64,000 nt of DNA from Roseobacter fucihabitans (lineage in GTDB: Bacteria > Pseudomonadota > Alphaproteobacteria > Rhodobacterales > Rhodobacteraceae): contig NZ_CP143423.1 of assembly GCF_014337925.2 (NCBI RefSeq), forward strand, positions 4,122,501 to 4,186,500, in the 5' to 3' direction. Shown piece after piece: positions 54,886 through 64,000 of the stretch (the first letter of the stretch is position 1; every line of letters starts with the position of its first letter). The notes under the pieces were generated by a model that had not been told where the DNA came from, searched no databases, and saw only the letters and a list, made by a program, of their open reading frames with translations. The position numbers were made by a program, and so were the translations under genes.

Positions 54886-55378
54886 TTTCATCCTCTCGGA
54901 TAACATCAGATTTCGCCTCTTTATTCGCAGGGCGTCCACGTGGCACAGAATCAGTGCCGCGCGCTTTCAGGTAAACATAGATGTCATCCAGAAAGCACAT
55001 CACATTCCGGTTTTCACCAAAATGGGGCATCACCGAATTGCCGTTTTGACGGCCATTCACGACCACATCGACAAAGCCGTCATATCCAAGATCGACAGCG
55101 GCATTCTTGACCGCGGGCGCATAGGTCGACCCCTCACCATCCGGGCCGTGACAGACATGGCATTCCGCGTGATAGCGGCGAAAGCCGGAAAAGGTCATCC
55201 AATCCACGGTGCCGTCTTCGGTGATATTGAACGTCGGGACGTCATCGGCATTATAATACCGGCCATCCTCGCTGTAAGCGACCTCATAGACGCTCGGGTC
55301 TGGCTTGTCTTCCGCGCTGGCGCTCATCGGCAGGCTGGCAGCCAGACACATCGCGACGATCCATTGTATGGTTTTCAT
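54869..55378 (-). CDS. xoxG: XoxG, c-type cytochrome electron acceptor of XoxF
   Basis: A 169-residue precursor with a signal peptide (about 1-22) and one haem site C73-H-V-C76-H77, in the context FSGFRRYHAECHVCHGPDGEGSTYAPA typical of the c-553i cytochromes that accept electrons from lanthanide methanol dehydrogenases. Distal Met candidates include SVMPHF. ATG 55378 is preferred over GTG 55387 because GGGTGAG lies just upstream. It lies 112 bases after xoxF, with a hairpin in the gap. Confidence 0.9.
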   Translation of the reverse strand: MKTIQWIVAMCLAASLPMSASAEDKPDPSVYEVAYSEDGRYYNADDVPTFNITEDGTVDWMTFSGFRRYHAECHVCHGPDGEGSTYAPAVKNAAVDLGYDGFVDVVVNGRQNGNSVMPHFGENRNVMCFLDDIYVYLKARGTDSVPRGRPANKEAKSDVIREDENACMG

Positions 55379-55433
55379 GTTTCTCACCCATTATATCTGG
55401 GGCCGCATAGTGCTGTCGCCCGTTTGTTTGTTG

Positions 55434-55467
55434 GAGTGGCGCGACCTCTCACAAGGCCGCGCCTCTC
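55434..55467 (-). terminator. hairpin between xoxF and xoxG
   Basis: GAGTGGCGCG (55434-55443) pairs with CGCGCCTCTC (55458-55467), nine of ten pairs matched, around a 14-base loop. No T-run. It probably stabilises the xoxF message or lowers read-through to xoxG. Confidence 0.6.
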
Positions 55468-55490
55468 ATCGTATCAAGCTCTGCGCGATA

Positions 55491-57293
55491 TCAATTCGGC
55501 AGGGCGAAGACGGTCAATTGACCCCCAAGTGCTGTATAATCGCTCAAGGCCGCATAGCCACCCACAGCGCCCAGACCATCGTTGGGATTGGTCAGACCAG
55601 CCGCAAGACCAATACCGGCCCAACCGCCCACACCGGACAGAATGCCGACATATTGCTTGCCGTCGGAGACATAGGTCATCACGTTGCCGATGATGCCCGA
55701 TGGTGTCTTGAAGCGGTAAAGCTCCTCACCGGTTTCCGCGCTGACCGCTTTCAGATGGCCTTCAAGTGTGCCGTAGAAAACAACGTCACCCGCTGTTGCC
55801 AAAGCACCGGACCAGACCGAGAACTTCTCGGGGATGGACCATTTGATCTCGCCCGAAATATTGTCCCAGGCGATGAAGTTACCCATGCCGCCGTGGCTTT
55901 CCGGGGCTGGATACATCGACAGGGTCGCACCTACATAAGGCTGACCAGCCGTGTAGGACACGCGGAAAGGCTCATAATCCATGCAGACGTGGTTTGTCGG
56001 CACATAGAACATATCCGTTTTCGGCGAATAGGCAGCTGGCTGTTGGTCTTTGGTGCCTAAAGCCGCAGGACAGATACCGGTGGAGTTCACATCTTCCCCG
56101 TTCTGCGCTGTGGAATATTGGGCCACAACTGCCGGACGCCCATAGGTTGGGCTTTCGGGGTCCATGTCCACGCCGGAGGTCCAGTTCACTACCGGGTCGA
56201 ACTTCTCAGCAACCAGAAGCTCACCTGTCACACGGTCCATTGTATAGGCCAGACCATTGCGATCAAAGCGCGTCAGCAACTTGCGCTCTTCACCGTCCAT
56301 CATCTGCTCGGACAGGATGTTTTCGTTCACACCATCATAATCCCACTCGTCATGCGGGGTCATCTGATAGAACCATTTCGCCACGCCTGTGTCGATGTCG
56401 CGCGCCATGACCGTCATGGTCCAGCGGTTGTCACCTGGACGCTGCGCCGGGTTCCATGTGGAAGGGTTCCCGGTTCCATAATAGAACAGGTTCTCTTCCA
56501 TATCGGCCGAAAACCAGCCCCATGTCGTCCCGCCACCGATCATCCATTGATCGCCTTCCCAGCTGTCCAGGCTGGAATTCGCGCCAATCGGTGTGCCCAA
56601 GTGCGTGGTCTTTTCAGGATCGACCAGCATTTCTTCATCTGGGCCCAGCGAATAGGCCCGCCAGACTTGCTCACCGGTGTTCATGTCATAGGCCGTTGTA
56701 TGGCCGCGGACACCGAACTCGCCACCCGAGATGCCGACGATGATTTTGTCTTTGACCGGCAAAACCGTTGCCGTGTTGGTCTCACCGATGGTTGGATCCC
56801 CGTTCTGGGCTTCCCAGACCACGGCACCTGTTTCAGCGTCAAGCGCCACCAGCTTAGTATCGGCCTGATGCAGGAAAATCTTGCCTTCCGCATAGGCGAC
56901 ACCGCGGTTGACCGTATCACAGCACATCACCGGAATAACGTCCGGATTCTGCTTGGGCTCGTATTTCCACAGGATCTTGCCTTCATTGGCCAGATCTAGC
57001 GCATAAACGATGTTAGGGAACGGCGTATGGACATACATCGTGTCGCCGATCACCAGTGGCGAGCCCTCATGGCCGCGCAGAACACCCGTCGAGAATGTCC
57101 ATGCGACCTGAAGATCGCCCACGTTTTCAGCGTTGATCTGATCGAGTTCGGAATACCGCTGGTTCTTATAGTCGCCGGTCTGGATCGCCCATTGGTTGGC
57201 GTTATCCATTTGTTGAATGAGATCGTCGTTTGCATAGGCCATGCTGGCAGCGCAAAGAGCGATCCCGGACGTCAAAAGCTTGAGCTTTCTCAT
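55491..57293 (-). CDS. xoxF: XoxF, lanthanide-dependent PQQ methanol dehydrogenase
   Basis: The 600-residue periplasmic quinoprotein oxidises methanol to formaldehyde. The catalytic stretch reads [10 protein letters not shown]: the Asp two residues after the catalytic Asp marks the lanthanide-binding XoxF type rather than calcium MxaF (which has Ala). A vicinal CC pair ([10 protein letters not shown]) contacts PQQ. Tryptophan-docking motifs recur ([15 protein letters not shown]). ATG 57293 has GGAGG seven bases upstream. It follows a cytochrome c gene and precedes xoxG and xoxJ. No mxaF or mxaI is visible. Confidence 0.95.
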   Translation of the reverse strand: MRKLKLLTSGIALCAASMAYANDDLIQQMDNANQWAIQTGDYKNQRYSELDQINAENVGDLQVAWTFSTGVLRGHEGSPLVIGDTMYVHTPFPNIVYALDLANEGKILWKYEPKQNPDVIPVMCCDTVNRGVAYAEGKIFLHQADTKLVALDAETGAVVWEAQNGDPTIGETNTATVLPVKDKIIVGISGGEFGVRGHTTAYDMNTGEQVWRAYSLGPDEEMLVDPEKTTHLGTPIGANSSLDSWEGDQWMIGGGTTWGWFSADMEENLFYYGTGNPSTWNPAQRPGDNRWTMTVMARDIDTGVAKWFYQMTPHDEWDYDGVNENILSEQMMDGEERKLLTRFDRNGLAYTMDRVTGELLVAEKFDPVVNWTSGVDMDPESPTYGRPAVVAQYSTAQNGEDVNSTGICPAALGTKDQQPAAYSPKTDMFYVPTNHVCMDYEPFRVSYTAGQPYVGATLSMYPAPESHGGMGNFIAWDNISGEIKWSIPEKFSVWSGALATAGDVVFYGTLEGHLKAVSAETGEELYRFKTPSGIIGNVMTYVSDGKQYVGILSGVGGWAGIGLAAGLTNPNDGLGAVGGYAALSDYTALGGQLTVFALPN

Positions 57294-57369
57294 CAAAGTA
57301 CCTCCCTGGTATGCGGCAGGATTGCCGCGGTAATGACACAGCGCCCGGTACTGGGCCTGGTATCAGGTC

Positions 57370-57408
57370 TTTTCTGAGCGACCTCTCTCCTCACGGCCGC
57401 TCAGAAAA
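57370..57408. terminator. 11-bp perfect inverted repeat between cytochrome c and xoxF
   Basis: TTTTCTGAGCG (57370-57380) pairs perfectly with CGCTCAGAAAA (57398-57408) around a 17-base loop, just after the cytochrome c stop and about 77 bases before the xoxF start. It may be an attenuator, message-processing site or part of an internal xoxF promoter region. Confidence 0.65.
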
Positions 57409-57417
57409 TTCGTGCTC

Positions 57418-57819
57418 CTACGAGCCTTCCGCTGGGAAGGTCGCAAGATATGCGATCACATTCGTGCGATCGTCTTCCTTGCGCAGCCCGGCAAAGGACA
57501 TCTTGGTGCCCTTCGCATAGCTGCGCGGTTTTTCAAGGAATGCGGCCAGCGTCTCGGGGCTCCACGTCTTGCCCTCCGCGCCCAGAGCCAGCAACGTATC
57601 GGAGTATTTGAAGTCGGCTCCCGAGGCGACCGCGCGATCGATGACGCCATTTAATGCCGGACCAACCTTGTTCTCGGCCCCCTCTCCCACGGCATGACAG
57701 GCTTTGCATTTGCGGAAAACTTTCTCGCCAGCTGCCGCGTCACCGCTGATGTGGCCATCCGCCGCCGCCATCATGGGCAATGCTGTCAAACAGAGAGCTT
57801 TCGTTAAAGTCCTGATCAT
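57418..57819 (-). CDS. Small periplasmic cytochrome c (class I)
   Basis: A 133-residue precursor with a signal peptide (about 1-20, AAA-D) and C38-K-A-C41-H42 near the mature N-terminus, followed by GPALNGVIDRAVASGADFKYSDTLLA and TKMSFAGLRKEDDRTNVIAYLATF, typical of c550/c2-type cytochromes with Met as the sixth ligand. It may relay electrons from XoxG to an oxidase. ATG 57819 is preceded by AAAGGG. It lies between fghA and xoxF. Confidence 0.9.
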   Translation of the reverse strand: MIRTLTKALCLTALPMMAAADGHISGDAAAGEKVFRKCKACHAVGEGAENKVGPALNGVIDRAVASGADFKYSDTLLALGAEGKTWSPETLAAFLEKPRSYAKGTKMSFAGLRKEDDRTNVIAYLATFPAEGS

Positions 57820-57855
57820 TTGCACCCTTTCGATCTGTGATCTTGCATTCTCATA

Positions 57856-58680
57856 TCAATTCAACCGAGCCGCGTGCCATCTGACGTGATCACGCGCAAA
57901 ACTATTCACAAAGAAATACGAATGATCATACCCCTCCTGCATGCGCACCTGTCCGGGCTGGCGACGCCGTGCCATCACATCCGCCAGCGCTTCGGGCTTC
58001 AGCAGATCGAGGAATTGATCCCCCGACCCCTGATCCACGAGCAGATCACCCTTCCAGCCGTGCTCCTCCAGCAGGAGCGTGGCATCATGTTCTGCCCAAC
58101 TGCTTTCATCGTCCCCTAAATATGCACTTAACTGCTTGCGCCCCCAATCCGATTTGGTCGGATTGGCGATCGGCGCGAAGGCCGACAGGGAATCAAACAG
58201 GGTCGCATTGCGCACTGCGATTGTAATCGCACCATGCCCGCCCATCGAATGGCCGGTAATCCCGTGTTTGTCCTGCACCGGCAGGTTGTCCATCACGATC
58301 GAGCGCAATTCGCTGACGATGTAATCATACATCCGGTAATGGGTTTTCCAAGGGTTGCGTGTGGCGTTGAGGTAAAACCCCGCACCCTGCCCCAGATCAT
58401 ACGCCTCGTCATCCTTGACCCCTGCGCCGCGCGGCGATGTATCGGGAAAGATCACGGCCAACCCGTGCTCGGAGGCATGTTCCTGAAACCCACCCTTGGT
58501 CATGGCGTTTTCATGCGTGCAGGTCAGCCCGCTCAGATACCACAGCACCGGCACCGGCCCGCGCTCGGCCTGGGGTGGTAAATAGGCCGCAAATGTCATT
58601 TCACAACCACAGGTGTTGGACGGGTGTTTGAAGACCTTCTGGCGCCCTCCAAAACTACGATTGTCCGACACCAGCTCCAT
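57856..58680 (-). CDS. fghA: S-formylglutathione hydrolase
   Basis: A 274-residue esterase-D-type alpha/beta hydrolase with the nucleophile in GHSMGGHGAIT and the ending SYFFVNSFARDHVRWHA. It hydrolyses S-formylglutathione to formate and glutathione, the second step of formaldehyde oxidation. It starts two bases after the adhI stop, and this pairing is standard. Confidence 0.95.
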   Translation of the reverse strand: MELVSDNRSFGGRQKVFKHPSNTCGCEMTFAAYLPPQAERGPVPVLWYLSGLTCTHENAMTKGGFQEHASEHGLAVIFPDTSPRGAGVKDDEAYDLGQGAGFYLNATRNPWKTHYRMYDYIVSELRSIVMDNLPVQDKHGITGHSMGGHGAITIAVRNATLFDSLSAFAPIANPTKSDWGRKQLSAYLGDDESSWAEHDATLLLEEHGWKGDLLVDQGSGDQFLDLLKPEALADVMARRRQPGQVRMQEGYDHSYFFVNSFARDHVRWHAARLN

Positions 58681-58682
58681 CC

Positions 58683-59798
<1,116 letters not shown>

Positions 59799-59814
59799 TC
59801 TTTATTTCTCCCAT

Positions 59815-59837
59815 GGTCACAAATTTGCGAGGTGACC
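59815..59837. promoter_or_regulatory. inverted repeat in the adhI upstream region
   Basis: GGTCAC (59815-59820) and GTGACC (59832-59837) form a perfect 6-bp dyad with an 11-base spacer; inside it CAAATTTG (59820-59827) is itself palindromic. It lies between the TTCTTA palindrome and the adhI start, so it could be a second regulator site or part of a leader hairpin. Confidence 0.4.
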
Positions 59838-59840
59838 CTT

Positions 59841-59857
59841 TTCTTAGAATATAAGAA
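59841..59857. promoter_or_regulatory. palindrome TTCTTA-N5-TAAGAA, copy 2
   Basis: A perfect dyad with arms identical to copy 1 at 52032-52048 and spacer GAATA. It lies 43 bases upstream of the adhI start and 105 bases upstream of the divergent gene at 59962. Placement suits an activator of the adhI-xoxF operon. Confidence 0.65.
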
Positions 59858-59961
59858 CGCGCCACCGGCCTCAGAACAACTAAGACAATGGTGGGTATTG
59901 GGTCCCATGGACAGCTGCGGGATGCTTGCCCATAGTCAACGGCAAAACGGAGGCACCCCAT

Positions 59962-60582
59962 ATGATGCTCAGAACCATCGCCGTATCCCTGTCCCTGACG
60001 GTGGCCGCGCAGCCCGGCTGGGGGGCTGATTTCTCCGATCCGACCTGGCCCTGCGTGCAACGCAAGGTAGAAAACCTGTCCCTGGGGTTGATGTGGCCCT
60101 ATCCCGTTGATCCGCAGGCACAGCCCGCCAGTGACGCAGAACGCGCCGACATTGCGCAATTGGCGGGATATCTGTCCCTGCGCCGGGTGGAGATTGAAAC
60201 GCTCAAACCCCGTGTGGCGCAGTTCGCGCAAACCTACCAAGGCGATGTGGAGGCCCTGGGGCTGGTCTTTGCCAGCGTCTTTGACACGCTTTCCACGCGG
60301 CGCGGGCGAATCATCGACGGCATCGGCGATTTCTCTCTCAGCCAGATCGCGCTCGCCGATCAGATCGACAAGGCGCGCGGCGAGATGGACGCAGGCCTCG
60401 CCGCCACCGAACCCGATTACGACCGGATCGACAAGTTGGAGGAACAACTGGACTGGGATCAGGTGATCTACACCGACCGGCAACGCAATATCACCTACCT
60501 TTGTGAAACGCCCACGCTGCTGGAACGCCGCCTCTTTGGCATCGCGCAGATGTTGCAACAGGTGGCGCAGGAACCCGGCTAG
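59962..60582 (+). CDS. Periplasmic protein of unknown function in the xox region
   Basis: I do not recognise this 206-residue protein. It has a signal peptide (about 1-21, GWG-A), one early Cys (WPCVQRKVENLSLGLMWP) and a long, mostly helical, charged body (ARGEMDAGLAATEPDYDRIDKLEEQLDWDQVIYTDRQRNITYLCE). It is divergent from adhI and convergent with the metallohydrolase gene four bases away. ATG 59962 starts the signal peptide and follows GGAGG at a suitable distance. Confidence 0.75.
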   Translation: MMLRTIAVSLSLTVAAQPGWGADFSDPTWPCVQRKVENLSLGLMWPYPVDPQAQPASDAERADIAQLAGYLSLRRVEIETLKPRVAQFAQTYQGDVEALGLVFASVFDTLSTRRGRIIDGIGDFSLSQIALADQIDKARGEMDAGLAATEPDYDRIDKLEEQLDWDQVIYTDRQRNITYLCETPTLLERRLFGIAQMLQQVAQEPG

Positions 60583-60586
60583 CGCG

Positions 60587-61630
60587 CTATTCCCACTCCA
60601 ATTCGGTAAAGGCGACGGTGGCATTGCGCGGGTTATAGGCCTCGAACAATTCCCAATGTGGTGCCTCGCTCTGCGCGATCTCCTCCACCGCGTCCCCCAA
60701 CCGCTGACCTTGCGCAATCGCGGCGCGCGTATCGCTCTCCAACACTTCCAGATAACGCGCCATCGACGCGCCCCCGAGCGGCCAATCCAGCGACGGGCCG
60801 CCATGTCCCGGCACCACGCGCGCGATGTCCATCTGTTGCAAATCCCCCAACACAGCGCGCCAGCCCCGCAAGCGCCCATCCAGCGCCGGGGTATGGCGTT
60901 CAAACACCAGATCGCCCGCAAACAGCGTCCCTGTCTGCGCATCCAGCACGGTCAGATCAGACCCGGTATGCGCCGCAGGCCAGGCGCGTAACGTCAATTT
61001 GCGCCCCCCCAAATCGATCGCTGCACTCTGCTCAACCGCGATATCCACCGCCACCACGCGCGTGCCGAGCATCGCGCCCTCCCCGACCAGACGCGCGAGG
61101 CTCTCCAGATAATTCGCCTGCCGGTCCGAAAGCGCGCGTGACAGATTGGCATGGCCGATCACCTCTGCACCCGCCTCCACAAACGGACCACCGCCCAAAG
61201 CGTGATCCAGGTGCATATGGGTGATGATCACATGGGTCACGGGTTTATCCGTACGCTGACGTATGGCGCGCCATAACGCTTCACCCATCCAGCGCGCGGT
61301 GCCGGTATCCACCACCGCAACGCTTGTCTTTCCGATGACAAACCCCAGGTTCGTAACATCACCCCGGTTCTGCGCATCCGGCTCCGCAATCGCGCCCCTA
61401 TGCACAAAAACACCCGGTGCGACCTCGGTGACATCCAAAGCCTCCCCCACCGCATGACAGGACGGCGGGCCTTGTGCGACGAGCCCATTGAAGACCGATA
61501 AATCAGGCGCGCGCGCGGAAAGAGACGCGGCACAGGCAGCAAGCGTTTCGCCCTCATATCCCGGCAGCAGATGATCCCGGCACGGCCCCTCCGACAGGTC
61601 GATGCATAAGGCGACAATGGCTTCGAACAT
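60587..61630 (-). CDS. Quinoprotein-relay metallo-beta-lactamase-fold hydrolase
   Basis: A 347-residue protein with the MBL zinc motif THMHLDHALGG and the later VPGHGGPSLDW and GDLVFERH segments. It resembles SoxH-like hydrolases found with PQQ dehydrogenases and SoxYZ-like carriers. An N-terminal part of about 80 residues precedes the fold. It is divergent from the second SoxYZ-like carrier. ATG 61630 is preferred; an upstream GTG-type extension lacks support. No export signal is obvious. Confidence 0.85.
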   Translation of the reverse strand: MFEAIVALCIDLSEGPCRDHLLPGYEGETLAACAASLSARAPDLSVFNGLVAQGPPSCHAVGEALDVTEVAPGVFVHRGAIAEPDAQNRGDVTNLGFVIGKTSVAVVDTGTARWMGEALWRAIRQRTDKPVTHVIITHMHLDHALGGGPFVEAGAEVIGHANLSRALSDRQANYLESLARLVGEGAMLGTRVVAVDIAVEQSAAIDLGGRKLTLRAWPAAHTGSDLTVLDAQTGTLFAGDLVFERHTPALDGRLRGWRAVLGDLQQMDIARVVPGHGGPSLDWPLGGASMARYLEVLESDTRAAIAQGQRLGDAVEEIAQSEAPHWELFEAYNPRNATVAFTELEWE

Positions 61631-61653
61631 ATCCGCTCCTTTTTGTCGGGACT

Positions 61654-61675
61654 GTTTCACACGGCAATGTGAGAC
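61654..61675. promoter_or_regulatory. inverted repeat in the metallohydrolase/SoxYZ-like divergent promoter
   Basis: GTTTCACA (61654-61661) pairs with TGTGAGAC (61668-61675) with one mismatch and a 6-base spacer. The core TCACA-N6-TGTGA resembles a CRP/FNR-superfamily site. Both flanking genes could be controlled from it. Confidence 0.4.
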
Positions 61676-61754
61676 CCAATCCGCCTTTGGTATATGTGTT
61701 CTTTTGGATCAATTTGTGCAATAAGATGCAAATCCGATGCCGAAGGAGACCGAC

Positions 61755-62567
61755 ATGACGTTCAAGCTTGTTCACGCAGCCGCCCTTGCGATGCTGATAT
61801 GTGGTCCCGCAGGGGCAACGGAGACGCTCAAGAATCCGCTCGCCGAAAGCGAAACATGGAACGATCTGCGCGGTGATGTGGTCGGTGACGCCGATATCGC
61901 CTCAGCGCAAGGAGTGCTGAGCATCGACGCGCCCTACCGCGCGCATGACGCCGCCACGGTCCCGATTGTGCTGAAGCAAACGGACCCTTCCACGGTGATC
62001 ACAGCAGCCACCGTTGTGGTGGATGAAAACCCCGCCCCGGTCGCGGCGGTCTTTGCCTTTGGCCCGGCCATGGGCCAGCTTGATTTCGAGCTGCGCGTAC
62101 GGGTGAACCAATATTCCAACGTGCGCGTCATCGCCGAAACGCCCGACGGGCTGCATATGACCGGGCGCTTCGTCAAGGCGTCGGGGGGCTGTTCGGCACC
62201 TGCCTCCAAGGACCCGGAGCTGGCACTGGCCGATATGGGCAAGATGAAGCTGCGCATGTTCGAGAGCACCGCGCAGATGTCCACCCCGCGGGCCGAGGCG
62301 CAGATCATGATCCGTCACCCCAACTATTCCGGGCTACAGCGTGATCAGATCACGCAGCTTTTCATCCCCGCGCATTTTATCGACCATATTGAGGTCTGGC
62401 AGGGTGCTGAGTTGCTTTTTACCATGGACGGCGGCATTTCGATCTCTGAAAATCCAGTGTTTCGTTTTGGTTATAACGACAATGGCGCGACGGCGCTGAC
62501 CATCAAGGCGACGGATACCGACGGCAATACCTTCGAAAGCACCCTGCCCAAAGCCGTCAGCGGCTAG
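61755..62567 (+). CDS. Quinoprotein-associated SoxYZ-like carrier, copy 2
   Basis: A 270-residue precursor with the same architecture as the copy at 52672: signal peptide, SoxY-like domain ending in KASGGCSAPA with C146, then a SoxZ-like domain (MIRHPNYSGLQRDQITQLFIPAHFIDHIEVWQG). Shared stretches such as LSIDAPYR and VDENPAPVAAVF show they are paralogues. GAAGGAGA lies before ATG 61755. It probably acts with the divergent metallohydrolase. Confidence 0.88.
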   Translation: MTFKLVHAAALAMLICGPAGATETLKNPLAESETWNDLRGDVVGDADIASAQGVLSIDAPYRAHDAATVPIVLKQTDPSTVITAATVVVDENPAPVAAVFAFGPAMGQLDFELRVRVNQYSNVRVIAETPDGLHMTGRFVKASGGCSAPASKDPELALADMGKMKLRMFESTAQMSTPRAEAQIMIRHPNYSGLQRDQITQLFIPAHFIDHIEVWQGAELLFTMDGGISISENPVFRFGYNDNGATALTIKATDTDGNTFESTLPKAVSG

Positions 62568-62569
62568 GC

Positions 62570-62920
62570 TCAGAAACAGACAATTTCGGCCTCTGCCTGG
62601 GCGCGGCGCAGATCCGCGACGATGTTCTCTGCCATCGCCGAGCTTTGGAAGAACGCCATGCGTTCACCGCCGACCCGGCGCATGGACAGCACCGTTTCCG
62701 CCTCCAGATAGTTCTCATAGGGCAGAATCGAGGCGATTTCATCAATCGAGCAGGCACAGCGGTCCAGCATTTCGCGGGTCTGCCCATTGGTGACCATACA
62801 GGCGAAAACGTAATCCGCGCGCGCCGCAGTGGGGTAATCGTTCAACTGCTGGGCCACGGATTGCGCCGACAGGCTCGCGGGCAAAGCCATGATCAAAACC
62901 GCAATAAACGCCCCTCTCAT
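62570..62920 (-). CDS. Small Cys-rich periplasmic protein of unknown function
   Basis: A 116-residue precursor with a signal peptide (about 1-19) and conserved-looking cysteines: FACMVTNGQTREMLDRCACSIDEIASILPYENYLEAETVLSM, with C41, C55, C57 and a penultimate C115. I do not recognise the family. The gene overlaps its upstream partner by four bases and converges with the SoxYZ-like gene two bases away. Confidence 0.8.
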   Translation of the reverse strand: MRGAFIAVLIMALPASLSAQSVAQQLNDYPTAARADYVFACMVTNGQTREMLDRCACSIDEIASILPYENYLEAETVLSMRRVGGERMAFFQSSAMAENIVADLRRAQAEAEIVCF

Positions 62921-63576
62921 GGCGTTTCATCCAACCGATCAAAGGCCAGTTCGGATCGGTAAACCGCGCCCCCCGAAGCTTCGGCAACCAGCTTCACATA
63001 CCAGCCCGGAACCTGCTCGGACATGGTCACGCGCAGTTCAAGATCGCCAAACCCCTGCATCCGGGCCTGGTTGGGATCATCCAGAAACGGGGTCATGACG
63101 ATGGTCTGTGTTGTGACGGTCTTGCCGGCAACTTCGGCCTCGCCCATTTGCATATCCGAACTTTGAACCAGCGATTCCTTGACGCGGTTGCGGATGTAAT
63201 ACGGGCTGCCCCCCGCGGCCGCGGCCATGTCGCGCACCACGGATTCATAGAAAAACATGATCATCGGATTGCCCACGCTGGCCGGAAATTGCCCCAGCGA
63301 GCGATGTTTCCCGTCCTGGCGAAACTCCAACAGGGCCAGCGGCGCGTCACCCTCTTTAAAGCTCAGCGCAATATCTCCGGTGTCGCGCTCTGCCATTTCC
63401 GGTTTCAGCGCATTGCTGACGTCGCGGTGATAGACCAGCTCCGCATCGCGGTCTATCTGATCCAGCGTGCCGTTGCGAAACAGCAGATCATAGGTTTCTG
63501 CGCCCTCCAGCGAACTCGCCCCCGCACTCCCTGCAAAAAGCGCAATCATCAATCCGATAACAGGTAGTCTGATCAT
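62917..63576 (-). CDS. Periplasmic protein of unknown function
   Basis: A 219-residue precursor with a signal peptide (about 1-20, AGA-S). The body contains NPMIMFFYESVVRDMAAAAGGSPYYIRNRVKESL and a beta-rich C-terminal half. No family recognised. It is cotranslated with the Cys-rich protein through an ATGA overlap. ATG 63576 begins the signal peptide; an in-frame earlier codon adds seven residues without a ribosome site. Confidence 0.78.
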   Translation of the reverse strand: MIRLPVIGLMIALFAGSAGASSLEGAETYDLLFRNGTLDQIDRDAELVYHRDVSNALKPEMAERDTGDIALSFKEGDAPLALLEFRQDGKHRSLGQFPASVGNPMIMFFYESVVRDMAAAAGGSPYYIRNRVKESLVQSSDMQMGEAEVAGKTVTTQTIVMTPFLDDPNQARMQGFGDLELRVTMSEQVPGWYVKLVAEASGGAVYRSELAFDRLDETP

Positions 63577-63658
63577 AACTATATCCTCCCGGATCAACTG
63601 TGGGGCTGGGGTGGCGCAGTGTCACCGCCGACTTTTGTCTGTACTGCCGCGTGGGCCA

Positions 63659-64000
63659 TCATCCGCCCACCCGGATTTTCCAATCGATCAACGGGCGCAG
63701 CCGGGTCAGATCGGCAGGTTTGGTCAGTATCGACATGTCATTGTCCACACCCAGACGGCGCACCATCTCACTGCGATCCGCCGTGATCAGAATGGCGGGA
63801 ACCTGCGTCCCCGTCGCCGTGCGCACGGCCTGCGTGGCCTCAACACCCGTTTCACCGCCATCCAATTGGTAATCGGCCAGAATGATGTCCGGCGCCATCC
63901 CCATATCGGCAATATGCTGCATCGCTTCGCGCGTGGAGCGGGCGGGCAAAACACTGGCCCCCCAAAGCTCGAGCCGTTGCGTCGCCCCATAAAGAACATC
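63659..64000 (-). CDS. Receiver domain at the C-terminus of a probable hybrid histidine kinase (5' part beyond window)
   Basis: The frame runs leftward from the window edge without a stop for 114 codons, ending RLRPLIDWKIRVGG. It is a response-regulator receiver domain: LELWGASVLPARSTREAMQHI, phospho-acceptor Asp in DIILADYQL, the conserved Thr in AILITAD and Lys in LTKPADL. The WGASV opening before the receiver is usual for C-terminal receivers of hybrid kinases. Its place beside the xox genes suggests a methanol or formaldehyde sensor. Confidence 0.8.
   Translation of the reverse strand, partial: DVLYGATQRLELWGASVLPARSTREAMQHIADMGMAPDIILADYQLDGGETGVEATQAVRTATGTQVPAILITADRSEMVRRLGVDNDMSILTKPADLTRLRPLIDWKIRVGG

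Overview
The window reads as a chromosome segment of a marine Roseobacter-group alphaproteobacterium (Rhodobacterales). Evidence: a sox gene set, an smo/mtl polyol operon of the Rhodobacter type, a full methylated-amine island (tmm, tdm, dmmDABC, mgsABC, gmaS, mgdABCD, tmoXVW) and a lanthanide-type methanol dehydrogenase (xoxF) cluster, all in moderately GC-rich DNA with tightly overlapping operons. I see no rRNA, tRNA, CRISPR array, insertion sequence or prophage gene.

Layout. 1-4.3 kb: left part of a thiosulfate-oxidation locus, with soxV-W-X-Y leftward (soxY cut by the window edge two residues after the GG of its terminal motif) and soxS-R-T rightward, sharing a divergent promoter. 4.4-12.1 kb: leftward sorbitol/mannitol operon (LacI regulator, smoE-F-G-K, smoS, mtlK). 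12.5-16.3 kb: TAXI-type TRAP transporter. 16.9-19.2 kb: probable glucosylglycerol osmolyte genes (ggpP-ggpS). 19.2-23.2 kb: TMAO-type ABC importer tmoX-V-W. 23.5-45.6 kb: methylamine island, i.e. N-methylglutamate dehydrogenase, two regulators, dimethylamine monooxygenase dmmDABC, a divergent Amt channel with a tiny membrane partner, N-methylglutamate synthase, gmaS, tmm, and an operon of tdm, a secreted protein and a truncated haemoglobin. 45.8-46.6 kb: a DMT-family exporter. 46.7-51.9 kb: a seven-gene leftward operon joining PQQ-system periplasmic proteins to an unexpected NitT/TauT-type ABC importer and a tiny acidic PepSY-like protein. 52-64 kb: two SoxYZ-like carriers, xoxF-G-J, a CxxxCW protein, cytochrome c, glutathione-linked formaldehyde oxidation (adhI, fghA), a quinoprotein-associated metallohydrolase, and the end of a probable hybrid kinase.

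How it fits together. Trimethylamine would be oxidised by Tmm to TMAO (also imported by TmoXVW), split by Tdm to dimethylamine plus formaldehyde, demethylated by DmmDABC to methylamine, and passed through GmaS, MgsABC and MgdABCD to recycle glutamate and release further formaldehyde. XoxF makes formaldehyde from methanol. AdhI and FghA take formaldehyde to formate. The window is therefore mainly a one-carbon and sulfur energy-harvesting region, with osmolyte and polyol functions on its left.

The most interesting observations are an identical 17-bp palindrome (TTCTTA-N5-TAAGAA) in the two divergent promoters serving the xox gene set, and the hybrid operon at 46.7-51.9 kb, which I propose as a candidate lanthanide- or PQQ-linked uptake system. 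Functions are assigned from recognised family motifs by eye; no database search was run.
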